Source: Triops longicaudatus (lineage: Eukaryota > Arthropoda > Branchiopoda > Notostraca > Triopsidae). From it: a stretch of 64,000 bases of DNA. Positions 25,666-38,937 of this stretch are shown here, in pieces. A program made the position numbers and the translations under genes. Below the pieces are notes generated by a model, which worked only from the letters and a program-made list of their open reading frames with translations, made no database searches and was not told the origin of the DNA. The first letter of the stretch is position 1, and each line of letters starts with the position of its first letter. The DNA lies in the NCBI GenBank assembly GCA_022885665.1, contig JAGQDJ010000216.1, forward strand, positions 1 through 64,000. The letters are read 5' to 3'.

Positions 25666-28600
25666 ATGAGCAGCCCGGCTTCTCCTCTAATTTCCCGCCG
25701 ACCATTAAATATTTCCGGCATGTCGCCATCAACGGGAGCGCCTACAACAAATCCCACTTCTGTTCGCCGCAATGAAGAACCAACTACTATCTCGGACGGA
25801 GCCTATCGGGCCTCGCTAATTGCCCGTTTTGCCGAAGACCTTGAACGTCGCCGAAAGCTCGAAAGAGCAGCTGAAGAGGCTCGCAATGAAGGTAAAAGCT
25901 GAATAGCATCACTAGAGTAAATGGAATAACAAATACTATGCATTTGGCTACAGTCGTGCCTTCAGACTCTTTGAAGGTTGACATGGTGGAACTTTATGCC
26001 CGCGACAACGCTCGCGAGCACCGCACCGACCGGTATGAAATCCTGAAAGACCCATCGGTTTCGGGACCGTCGGTACAGGGAACATCATCCTCGGTTGTTT
26101 TTCGTCGAGGCCAACCTTTCTTCATGGCTTTGCGCTTTAAAGACCGCTTCTTTGAGGCTCGTAAAGATGTCTTGCGTGTCTGTTTCCTTTTCGGTATGAT
26201 ATACGTGACGGCTTCGATTTTGGATAATGTGTTGCGTTCTTAGGTCCCCACCCCCAAGTTACTAAAGGAACGAAGGTGGTCTTACCTCTGAAGCTCCAAA
26301 ACCGCGAATTTACTAAGGCTCCACGCAAATGGGATATGCGCGTACACCAACAAGAAGGGATGATTGTAACCTTGCAGGTAAACCTGCCAAACTAGTCAAC
26401 ATTTCTCCAACAGAAAATCAACGAATTGTGTATTGTAAGTACAGGTCAACATTCCTCCTACTGCTCTGGTCGGTCTTTGGCGATGCGTTATTGAGTCTAC
26501 CACAACGACGCCAGGCAACCGCTTAGAGGAGTACCGCGCTAAGGAAGATATCTACATCCTCTTCAATCCGTTTTGCAGGGGTAAGAATTTGTCTTGTTGT
26601 GTCAGTATGCTTTCCTGACACTTGTCGTTTCGACTGTCCAATGTAGACGATGCCGTATACTTGGAGAACGAGGAACTCCGCCGTGAATATGTCTTTAACG
26701 AATCCGGTAAGGTCTTTGTAGGAACTTACCGCCGTCCCCGTGGGCGCAAATGGATCTTCGGCCAGTTCACAGATATTACCTTGCCTGCTGCTTTGGTACT
26801 TCTTGAAGTTGCTGGTGTAAATCAGAACGACCGTGGTGACCCCATCAAAATCGTGCGAGCCTTATCTGCTGCAGTAGGAAAACTTGAAAATTTTAGTAGA
26901 TGGTTTATAATGTCGTGTAAAATTTCTAGGTAAACTCAAATGATGACAACGGCTTACTCGAAGGGAAGTGGGAGGAGCCTTACGAGAACGGCATCAGCCC
27001 GTGGCAATGGACAGGCTCAGCTAAAATCTTGGAAAAATATCTAAGTCAAGGAGCTCAACCTGTGAAATATGGCCAGTGTTGGGTATTCGCTGCTGTGTTA
27101 ACAACCCGTAATATAGTTAGTGACAATTTGGTAAAGAAATAAAGTAAATTCATTCTAGTTTGCCGAGCACTTGGTATTCCCGCCCGTCCTGTCACCAATT
27201 ATGTCTCTGGTCACGATACGAACCATAGTCTCTCCGTGGACAAGTACTTCGACATCTTCGGTGAGGAAATCAAAGGCGGACCTGACGGTGACTGCCACGA
27301 CTCCATCTGGAACTTCCACGTTTGGACCGAAGCCTGGATGACGCGTCCAGATCTTCCGCAGGGATACGGAGGCTGGCAAGCTATTGATGCTACTCCCCAA
27401 GCCCTATCTGGCGGTATTATATTGTTGTTGCAATTTGCTCAGTTGGCGTTTCAATACTATTTTACAGTATTTTCATTTAAAATTATTTCTTTTTGTTTGC
27501 AGGTATCATGCAATGTGGCCCAGCGTCTCTAGAAGCCGTGCGCAAGGGAGAAGTCGGATTTGCCTATGATACACCGTTTGTATTTTCGGAAGTTAACGCA
27601 GATGTCTGTCACTTCCAAGAAGACGAGACGTCTGAATGGGGATTCAAGAAGATTAAGGTCAATTCCTATCAGTAAGTATTTTTTTCAGTTGATGTCATTG
27701 ATGACGGTTAAAACGTCTGCATACCTTGCTGCAGTATTGGCCGACAGATCATAACAAAGCGAGCTGGAGTGGAAGACGACGTCACTGACAACGATGTGGA
27801 AGACATCACAGCACTTTATAAAAATCCCGAAGGTAAGATACAGTTGGGTCGCGGATTCTCCCATGAGAACTTCGCCGAAGAAGCAGACAGAAGGCGTTCT
27901 TCCCAAATCGCATGGCCAGGTGCAACCTTACTTCCTAGTAATATTTCCTGCTTCTAACGAATCTTACTAAAAAAAATATCCTAGCTCTTCCCTTTTAACA
28001 TTAACCGCCTAAGTCTAAACGCACGCCATATCTTTATTTGCACTAACAGGCATAACACAACCTTATGGAGAAGAAAAGCTACCTTATCCAGGTAAGCAGA
28101 CTGTCAACTATTTTTCGTGCTGTTAATATAATCAGTTGAATCATTTAAGTATATAATGTTGGTCACTTTAGGTTCTGCTGCAGATCGAGTCTCCGTAGTC
28201 AATGCAGTCCGCAATGTGGATCGCGCTCAAGCTGTTTACGACTTCAGCGCCACCAAAGGCGTGGAAGACGTTTTCTTCGACTTGGTGGAAATTGACAAAA
28301 TTCCTTACGGCCAGCCATTTTCCGTGACAACTCACGTCCACAACCGCGGTACTGAGATGCGGAACGTTTCAGTGACTCTGTCGGCATCTTCGATTTACTA
28401 TACTGGCCAAACTGCTCGCCGTCTGGGAAGAAGCGATCGCCAGCTTGTCTTGCAGCCTAACCAGCGTGAGACTTTGACCATTCGACTCTCCTTTGAAGAT
28501 TACCGCGACAAGCTAGTCGAACACCAGATGGTCAAGTTGTACTCCATTGCATGTGTCCAAGAAACTAAGCAGACCTGGAGCGAACAAGACGACTTCCAAT

Positions 28601-29025
28601 TGGAGAAGCCCAAACTCGACGTACAAGTATGTTTATGATGGGTTTAAGAAAAAAAAAGTGTTTAAATGCAGTAATCTCATTAGCTTCGGGGCAATGCCCA
28701 AGTCAACCAAGACTGTTATGTGACATTCAGCTTTACGAACCCACTGCCTACTACCCTTACCGAATGTGAATTCACCATGGAAGGACCCGGATTGGTTCGC
28801 CCATTAGTCATCAAATATAAGTAAACAACGCAGACATTATAAAATTAATTCAATATATTCAAACGAATTTAACTACAAATTAGGGATGTGAAGCCCGGTG
28901 AGTTAGTAAGCCATATTCAAAAATTTGTTCCACGTCAAGCTGGCGAAAAGAAGTTGGTCGCTATATTCTCGTCCAGGGAGCTTAACGATATTGTTGGCTC
29001 TAAGCTTATCGCTGTTCGTGACTAA
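25666..29025 (+). CDS. Transglutaminase A (annulin/hemocyte type)
   Basis: Calcium-dependent protein-glutamine gamma-glutamyltransferase; forms isopeptide cross-links, in arthropods used in clotting and cuticle or membrane-associated scaffolds. Thirteen exons join in frame to 841 residues: 25666-25891, 25954-26193, 26244-26377, 26445-26580, 26647-26873, 26930-27107, 27159-27413, 27503-27671, 27735-27919, 28050-28091, 28172-28626, 28684-28820, 28884-29025. The order is a Ser/Pro/Arg-rich N-terminal extension, the transglutaminase N domain (from about residue 78), the catalytic core and two C-terminal beta-barrels. The triad is complete: Cys371 in YGQCW, His434 in NFHVW, Asp457 in GWQAID. There is no signal peptide, as usual for the family. 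The start is the first in-frame ATG and aligns with that of the paralogue. AATAAA lies at 29397. Exon 9 has a second good donor at 27832/27833 and exon 10 is a 42-base cassette, so several in-frame isoforms are possible. Confidence 0.95.
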
Positions 29026-31123
29026 TCATCGAACCTTACGGCTGTATGAAACTGGCAAACGTCCCTGGCTCTTCTACTGGATTACGAAATTTTATTTACT
29101 GTACTTGCTTTGGGCTTTGGGCGACGGTTGGTCGAATAGCAAGTCTCTGCCTTGTGGTTCAAATAGGGAACCAACTTAAGACAACGTCTCCAATACTTAA
29201 AATATTTGCAAGAAATTCAATCAATTTCTCGTCTTGCAGGAACAAGCACAACGCCAAAAAAGTTATATACATTTCATTGCCAATATTTTATGCCAATCTT
29301 AAGCTTAAGTCTGAAAATCAATCCCGTGTGATCCCAGCCTCAAATGTTCATTTGATATGCAGTGAAAAACTGGCCTTATGTATAGCTTGCGTACGAAATA
29401 AATCAAATGCTTCAACTGGCTGAAACGTTTCAAAAGATTTGAACAGCACTACGTCATTTGTTGGGAGGGTCTAAAAGAGCTGTCGGAAGCTCTGGAATAT
29501 GTTAGAAGATTATTATAATACAAGAGTCAATTTCAGAAGTTCTCGGATAGGTAATACTTTATTCAATAGGATTTATACGCATAACTCTATTTAGAGCAAA
29601 TGTCGATTAGGAGGAATCGCAGTTTATAGGGCCGCGATTGTGCCTGTTTCTATGGTCCACGTACGACATTACTAATGCTTGTAATCAAATCTTACATAAC
29701 TCTTTTTTCGAAATAGTGCAGTTTCAGTGCAAGCCTAGTGGTAGAGGATAAGAAATGGGTAAAATGAGTTAATTTGTAATTACTAAAATTAATAGTTAAT
29801 GTGATTTGTTTGCTCCTCGTAATAACCAGCGCCGAACCTGGGTGAAGGCTCTGGAAGTGGATTTGCTGAAGAGCTTAAACTGCCCAAATTCGCATGATTT
29901 TGCAGATAATGTGTCTTCATAGTCTAACGTGACGTCTTCATGTGACGTTGGTCTATTTCGTCGTGAGATTCTGGACTTTGGCAACGTGTATTTCTTGTGA
30001 GGGCTTTTGTTAGCTTTACCATTTCTTCGAAACACCCAACCTTCGCACAAACTATGAGCCGCATTGTTGCCATTCGAGTTCTAATGCATTTTTTCTCGAA
30101 TAATTTTAATGTTAGCCTAAGTTTACGTGGGAAGATGTAAAAATAAATTCTTATAAAAAAAGTAATATATAAATAAATATTAATTTTGAAGCAGCGAAAC
30201 GTCATCACGTTACCCTTGAACGTGTGTAGTAGACGTATTGGTCGAAATTAAATGAGCCTTGTACACTGCAATGAGGGATTGAAATAAATGTTTCTATCAG
30301 CATCAAATACAAGTCGTATTTATTGTGATATTGCTTTTAGGATATTGCTTTTATTCATTCAACATTGCGCTTTTTACAATTTTCGCATAATATCCCAAAA
30401 CGCGTAGGAACCTTTTCTGCTAACTACTGTCAGATAAATAAGTCCGGAAAAAGCAAGAATCCTAAAACCTAATAAAATAGTTGTTACAAGTTCAGTACGT
30501 ACACAAAGCTTCAAAAATTATTGCAGAAAAAAATAGTGCATAAATTAATACAAGCTAAATATACAGATTTCACCCAACTTTTCTTTTGTTAGCATGTGCG
30601 GTTACTCTCTCGCCCGCTAAGCCGAGTGTCAATAGGAGGAAATCTACTGATAACCTAAAGCTTTGAACGGATTACAAAATCTACCATGTGGCCGTTTTTC
30701 TCCATGTTTTTCCCAAGAAAATAACAATACGCCTTCGTGAATAAATATTCAATGATTAAATAGGATAGTTATTAATTAATTAATTTTTGGTGTGTTTTAA
30801 GTACCAATTTACTACCGCACCTTGGTTAGTAGGTCTGTTTCATAAAATAGCAGGAGACTTGTCAACGTTTAAAGAATGGAAAGAAGAGCGGAAGTATGAG
30901 GTATCAGAACGGACTAATGCAATTTGTGGCACTCGGTTCATGCGTAGACACACAGGGGACGTGTTCTTTACACCACAGAACTTAATATGCGGAAATATAT
31001 AAATTTACAGATCAGGTTCAGGTGACTTGACACTTGAAACAAAACCTATGCCCTCATGAGACAAATGCAACACAATATTGGCCAAGCATAGTATTTTCCG
31101 TAGACTATGCTTGTCAATTTTAC
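29026..31123. other. Intergenic region between the transglutaminases
   Basis: It contains the 3' UTR of transglutaminase A with a poly(A) signal at 29397-29402, then AT-rich sequence without recognisable exons. No remnant of a third transglutaminase copy was seen. Confidence 0.6.
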
Positions 31124-31156
31124 TATAAAAGCCCGGTGCCGAATTCACTCTTCACC
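31124..31156 (+). promoter_or_regulatory. Putative TATA promoter of transglutaminase B
   Basis: TATAAAA at 31124-31130 is followed by a pyrimidine-rich initiator-like stretch (TTCACTCTTCACC, near 31144-31156). The leader downstream contains no ATG up to the intron that precedes the exon at 31245. That intron carries an exact TACTAAC branch-point motif near 31210. Confidence 0.55.
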
Positions 31157-31244
31157 ATTCCAACTCCCACCTTCAAAACACTTGTTTCATCACAAGTTCT
31201 TCTGTGCAATACTAACTAACATTTAATTCTTCGCTACCCTTTAG

Positions 31245-31338
31245 TCGTGTAGAACGGGCACCTGTATCTCTGTCTCGCGTCGCACTGGAACATCTTACTC
31301 CTCTTCTTCTTTCGACGAAGAAGAAATAAGTGAACGTA
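31245..31338 (+). other. 5' leader exon of transglutaminase B
   Basis: It is flanked by an acceptor (CCCTTTAG) and a strong donor (GTAAGT), and its start aligns with the leader exon of transglutaminase A. In this copy one frame stays open through the whole exon and encodes RTGTCISVSRRTGTSYSSSS. There is no upstream ATG in the inferred transcript, so it is most likely untranslated. It would splice onto the exon holding the start codon at 31669. Confidence 0.45.
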
Positions 31339-31668
31339 GTAAGTAACCTCAATTGTTTTTTCTTCCTGACACGCATTTCAATTTAAACACATTGTCAGCT
31401 CATTATCAGTTACATTTTTTATTTTTAATCACTTTAGTTGTTAATTTTAATTGTGCCACATTATACGCGTTATCGTAACGATCTTATGTAGTCGGCTAGC
31501 AAAATGGAAAGTAAAAAAAGAAAATGGTCCAGAGTTTCAAGCGCTGGAAAAGTCTATGCAAATATTAACTTAAGCGACCAAATTAAAATCAGTATTCCGC
31601 TTTTAGTTGCTTACATCCGAAAGTCCAATTCCTGTCGTTCTCCGCCCAATCCGCAGCCAATTCTTACA

Positions 31669-34600
31669 ATGAGTAGTCCAGTATCTCCTCTTGTGTCTCG
31701 CCGGCCCTTGAGTACTTCGGGATTGCCCCTGACGGCTGGGGTGCCCGGTACTAGCCCTAGTCCTGCCCGTCGCAACGGAGAGATCAACACGACGACTTCG
31801 GATGCCGCGTACCGCGCGTCTTTACTTACCCATTTCGCTGAAGACCTCGAACGTCGTCGCAAGCTGGAAAAGATTGTCGAAGATGCGCGCAACGAAGGTA
31901 TTGGCTAACTCAATAACTTATGTGCACATCTGCAATAAACAATCTTTTCAACAGTCGTACCATCTGATTCGCTCAAGTTGGATATGGTCGAACTCTACAG
32001 TCGCGACAACGCTCGTGAGCATCGTACCGACCGCTACGAAATTATTCGGGACCCATCCGTACCGACAACGGCCCTGCAGGCGACTTCATCTTCCGCCGTA
32101 CTTCGTCGAGGACAACCGTTTTTCATGGCTTTACGCTTCAGGGAGCGTTTCTTTGAGACGCGCCGCGACATCTTGCGCGTCTGTTTCTTATTTGGTATAA
32201 CAAGCCAAGAATTCGGAGCTCAAAAATCTATTCCAAAACGTTTTGTGTCCATAGGACCTAATCCCCAGGTCACTAAAGGAACCAAGGTGGTCTTGCCTTT
32301 GAAACTTCAAAATCGGGAATTTACCAAGGCACCCCAGAAATGGGACATGCGCGTCCATCAGCAAGAAGGCATGATTGTGACCTTACAGGTATATTTCTGT
32401 ACTCGAAACCTAGTCATGCTATGCTCAACATTTGTTTCAGGTGAACATTCCTCCTACTGCCTTGGTGGGCTTATGGCGTTGTGTCATAGAGACAACGACC
32501 ACTACCCCGGGTAGCCGTACTGAAGAATTCCGCGTTAAGGATGACATCTACGTTCTCTTTAATCCCTTCTGTCGAGGTACAAGTTTCCACGAGGCTTTGC
32601 TGCAAAAGTCACATCACACTTTTTCTTAGACGACACCGTTTATCTGGATAATGAAGATTTGCGTCGTGAGTACGTCTTTAACGAGACTGGTAAGGTATTC
32701 GTGGGAACCTACCGCCGTCCCCGGGGCCGCAAATGGATTTACGGCCAATTCACCGACATCACTTTGCCCGCCGCTTTAGTCCTCCTTGAGAACAGTGGAT
32801 TGAACCAGATCGACCGCGGCAATCCTGTAAAAGTCGTGAGGGCCCTTTCCGCAGCGGTAAACAACGCCAAACATTTCTTTTACTATTTTATGACATTACA
32901 ACTTTTATCGTTAAAGGTGAATGCGAAAGACGATCAAGGCTTGCTGGAATGCAAATGGCAAGAACCTTACGATAAAGGTGTCAGCCCTTGGCAATGGACT
33001 GGTACTACCAAAATTCTCGAGAAGTACTTGAATCAGGGAGCAAAGCCTGTCAAATATGGACAATGCTGGATTTTCGCAGCTGTATTAACTACCCGTAAGA
33101 TATTAACATTTATATATTGAACAATTTGTACGGGATATATTCTAGTTTGCCGAGCACTTGGTATCCCATCCCGTCCCGTAACCAATTACGTGTCCGCTCA
33201 AGACATCAGCCATAACTTCTCAGTGGACAAATACTTCGACGTCTTTGGGGAGGAGATTAAAGGCAGTTCGGAAGCCGAAGCTCACGATTCGGTCTGGAAC
33301 TTCCACGTTTGGACCGAAACCTGGATGGGACGTCCTGACCTTCCTCACGGTTACGGAGGCTGGCAAGCTATCGACTCAACGCTGCAGATCAACTCTGAGG
33401 GTATTTTAGTCTAGTAGTAGTTGCATACAGTTTCATGCTTTTTTGTAGAAAAATTGCCATGCGGTCCTGCTTCCGTAGAAGCAGTTCGCAAGGGTGAAAT
33501 CGGATTCGCCCACGACACCCCGTTCGTATTTTCTGAGGTCAACGCAGACATCTGTCATTTCCAGGAAGACGAAACATCGGACTGGGGTTTCAGAAAGATC
33601 AAAGTCAATTCATACCAGTAAGAATTTGAAAGCATTGTAGGAAGTGAACAAGTTTGGGATAAATTCTGTTTTAGCACTGGCCGTCAAATCTTGACCAAAC
33701 GCGCAGGCATGGATGATGACCTCACTGATAACGATGTTGAAGATATTACCAGTCTTTACAAAAACCCAGAAGGTAAGGGACAATCGGGCCGCGGCTTCTA
33801 CGACGAAACATATACCGGGGATGAAGGAGACAGGAACCGTCGCTCGCATCCCGCTTGGCCAGGTGCATCCTCCCTAATTACCTAATCACTCAACCCATGC
33901 TTGCAAGCATTTATATTTCCTAAGATATTAACAAGATACGGTTCCTTGACAAAATTAGTCGAGTGTTTATGTACGCACAATAACGTTGCCCTTATTTCAT
34001 AGGCATTACTCCATCCTATGGCGAAGACAAACTGTTGTATCCAGGTACGTAATTTGTCCTTTTAGTCTACGACCGAAAGCACAAATGCAGTATAGCTGAG
34101 TTTCGTGCTTTTTTCTAGGCTCCGCTGCTGACAGGTTGTCGGCAGTTACGGCCGTCCGCTCCGTGGATCGCACTCAAGGATCTTTCGACTTTGTTCAAGG
34201 CAAAGTTATGGAAGACGTTTTCTTCGATTTGGTTGAGATTGACAAAATTCCGTATGGACAACCGTTCTCTATTACTGCGCATATCCATAACCGTAGTGCA
34301 GAGATGCGAAATATCACAATTACACTCTCAGCTTCTTCGGTCTACTATAACGGCCAAACTGCTCGCCGTCTCGCTCGAAGTGATCGCCAAATTCTATTGC
34401 AACCCAATCAGCGAGAAACTGTGGCTGTTCGCCTTTCCTTCGAGGAGTATCGCGATAAATTGGTAGAACACCAGATGATCAAGGTCTACTCTATTGCTTG
34501 CGTACAAGAAACCAAACAAACTTGGAGCGACCAGGATGACTTCCAGCTCGAGAAGCCCAAACTTGACATTCAAGTACTTCCTCAATTAGTTCTAAGACGG

Positions 34601-34975
34601 TAATGCCTACAATTGGCCATGATCTCTTAGGTCCGTGGCTCCGCCCAAGCAAACCAGGATTGCTACGTAACGTTCAGCTTCATGAATCCTCTACCTATTG
34701 CACTTAGCGAGTGCGAATTTACAATGGAAGGCCCCGGTCTGGTTCGTCCACAGACAATCAAGTACAGGTAAGCGCCCTGTCAGTTCGTCGACTTTATGGG
34801 AACTTTACTTTATGGGACACATTTCACTTTCAGGGATGTAAAGGCTGGCGAAATGGTGAGCCACACGCAGAAATTCATTCCTCGTCAAGGAGGCGAAAAG
34901 AAACTGGTCGTCACGTTCTCATCCAGGGAACTCAACGATGTGGTTGGCTCCAAGCATATTACCGTGCGAGATTAA
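31669..34975 (+). CDS. Transglutaminase B (annulin/hemocyte type)
   Basis: Tandem paralogue of the preceding transglutaminase, with the same reaction and domain order. Exons: 31669-31897, 31955-32194, 32255-32388, 32441-32576, 32630-32856, 32917-33094, 33146-33400, 33449-33617, 33675-33862, 34003-34044, 34119-34573, 34631-34767, 34834-34975, giving 843 residues. Eleven of thirteen exons have exactly the length seen in copy A; only exon 1 (+3) and exon 9 (+3) differ, while introns are unrelated in sequence. The triad is complete: Cys372 in YGQCW, His435 in NFHVW, Asp458 in GWQAID. The start was chosen because the paralogue begins at the same MSSP position; an upstream ATG at 31504 in the same frame adds 55 residues with no counterpart in copy A. 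As in copy A, exon 9 has an internal donor (GAAG|GTAAGG at 33772) and exon 10 is a 42-base cassette. Confidence 0.95.
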
Positions 34976-36404
34976 GGACAGATATGGACATATCTCAACC
35001 ACGACATACGACACTGGCACGATTGATGGATATTCGACACGATCCTATTTACTTGGTTTGGGCTTTTGGTTTCGTAATTTGCAAGCCTTCAGCTTTCCGA
35101 ATGCTATTCAGTTTCGCAAATGAAGTCACATAACGTATTTAATGTTCACGTTTCGGAAAAGCACGCGTTCTTTGTATGCACTACTATTATTTGACCAAAT
35201 ACAGAAATGATGCAGAAAATTAATAATCTACACGTCTGTTGATTAATACTCTTTGTAATAATTCCTCAATATTTAAGATATTCAGAAAACAAAGTTAAAT
35301 TTTCTTTAAAAATGTTTCCGAATTCACGCTTCTCACATAAACTTGACCTGTCTGCAATTGAATTTCAGCAAAAATTGATTCTGTATTCGGTTGAACGCAA
35401 GATTTTTTTATTGTGCTGAATAGCTTAACAAGACGACAGGCTGAAGTATTAAGCCGTGCGAGTGTGTCGGTGCAAGTAGTGGATGCTGTGGCTGCAGACG
35501 AGCGGAGACAGCCGAAGACGACGATACATTGCATAAGCGATGTCGCTATACTTAAAAAACAAACAAATTAAATGCAACAGGTTCTATTACGTCCACATAT
35601 AAGCGCTGGAAAATTGAGAACGAAATAGTAAGAAAATCATTGCTCTTTTTATTGATTGCTCTTGTGATGACCCAAGTTGTGTAACTGGCACCGGGTGACG
35701 CGTCTTTTCTTTTGCGGAGCACACCTGTGAGCTACAACTTACGACTTCGGTACAAGGCACAAGCCAGGCTTCTAAGACAAGTACTCAATGTATGCTTAGT
35801 CCCACAACTCTTCCTGTTTTGTGGGCGTTCATCCGAAGCTCCCTTCTTTATGAAGACTAAATGCTTAATCGCGTGCCCTTGCTAAGTATCAAAATGGGAA
35901 GGTTGCGAGGTCCAGAAAACAGTCACTACCTTTCCATAACCGAGAGATGAAATCGGCCCTAAACAGCATTATAATCAGCTATACTATTAAGTCACGTCAC
36001 GTGAGACCTGAACAAAGAAAAAAAAATGACTAATGACATTCCATCACGCCTACAATAATGCTCCAGACGAATGAACTCATCTTTTGTCTCTTATGGTGCT
36101 GTAGGGCTCGGAAACACCAAATACAGTACACTAAAATGAGGCCATGGTAGGTGCGGTTTGTAAATCACAAAAGACACAGAACTGTCCTAGACCACAAAAA
36201 AAAGCCATTGAAATGAAAAGCTAGGCAAAAAGTTACATACTGGTTCAAACCTAGAACCAAATGGGGACACAGTATTAGGAGCTAAATCGTTCGGGCAGCG
36301 TTTTGGTTTCTCTTTCACGAGAGGACCGAAACTAAAGCTAAGCTGTCAGTCTGAATGGAGTCACGGCACGGGCCATAAGAACGCGACTGTTTTACACGAC
36401 GACA
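34976..36404. other. Intergenic region, TGase B to NAMPT
   Basis: This is the 3' flank of transglutaminase B and the promoter region of NAMPT. A small GC-richer patch at 35440-35530 is open on both strands without a recognisable motif, and nothing else stands out. I see no canonical AATAAA close behind the transglutaminase B stop codon; an ATTAAA occurs near 35568. Confidence 0.5.
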
Positions 36405-38865
<2,461 letters not shown>

Positions 38866-38937
38866 CTGCACACTTACGAGAACATAGGATTTGTATGACA
38901 CATTCTTGCATTAAAAAATAAATAAACGGACCTCCAT

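Noticed and set aside
31504..31668. 55-residue N-terminal extension of transglutaminase B
   Set aside because: It has no counterpart in copy A, is not family-like, and contains internal acceptor sites through which the leader exon probably splices; the start was set at 31669.
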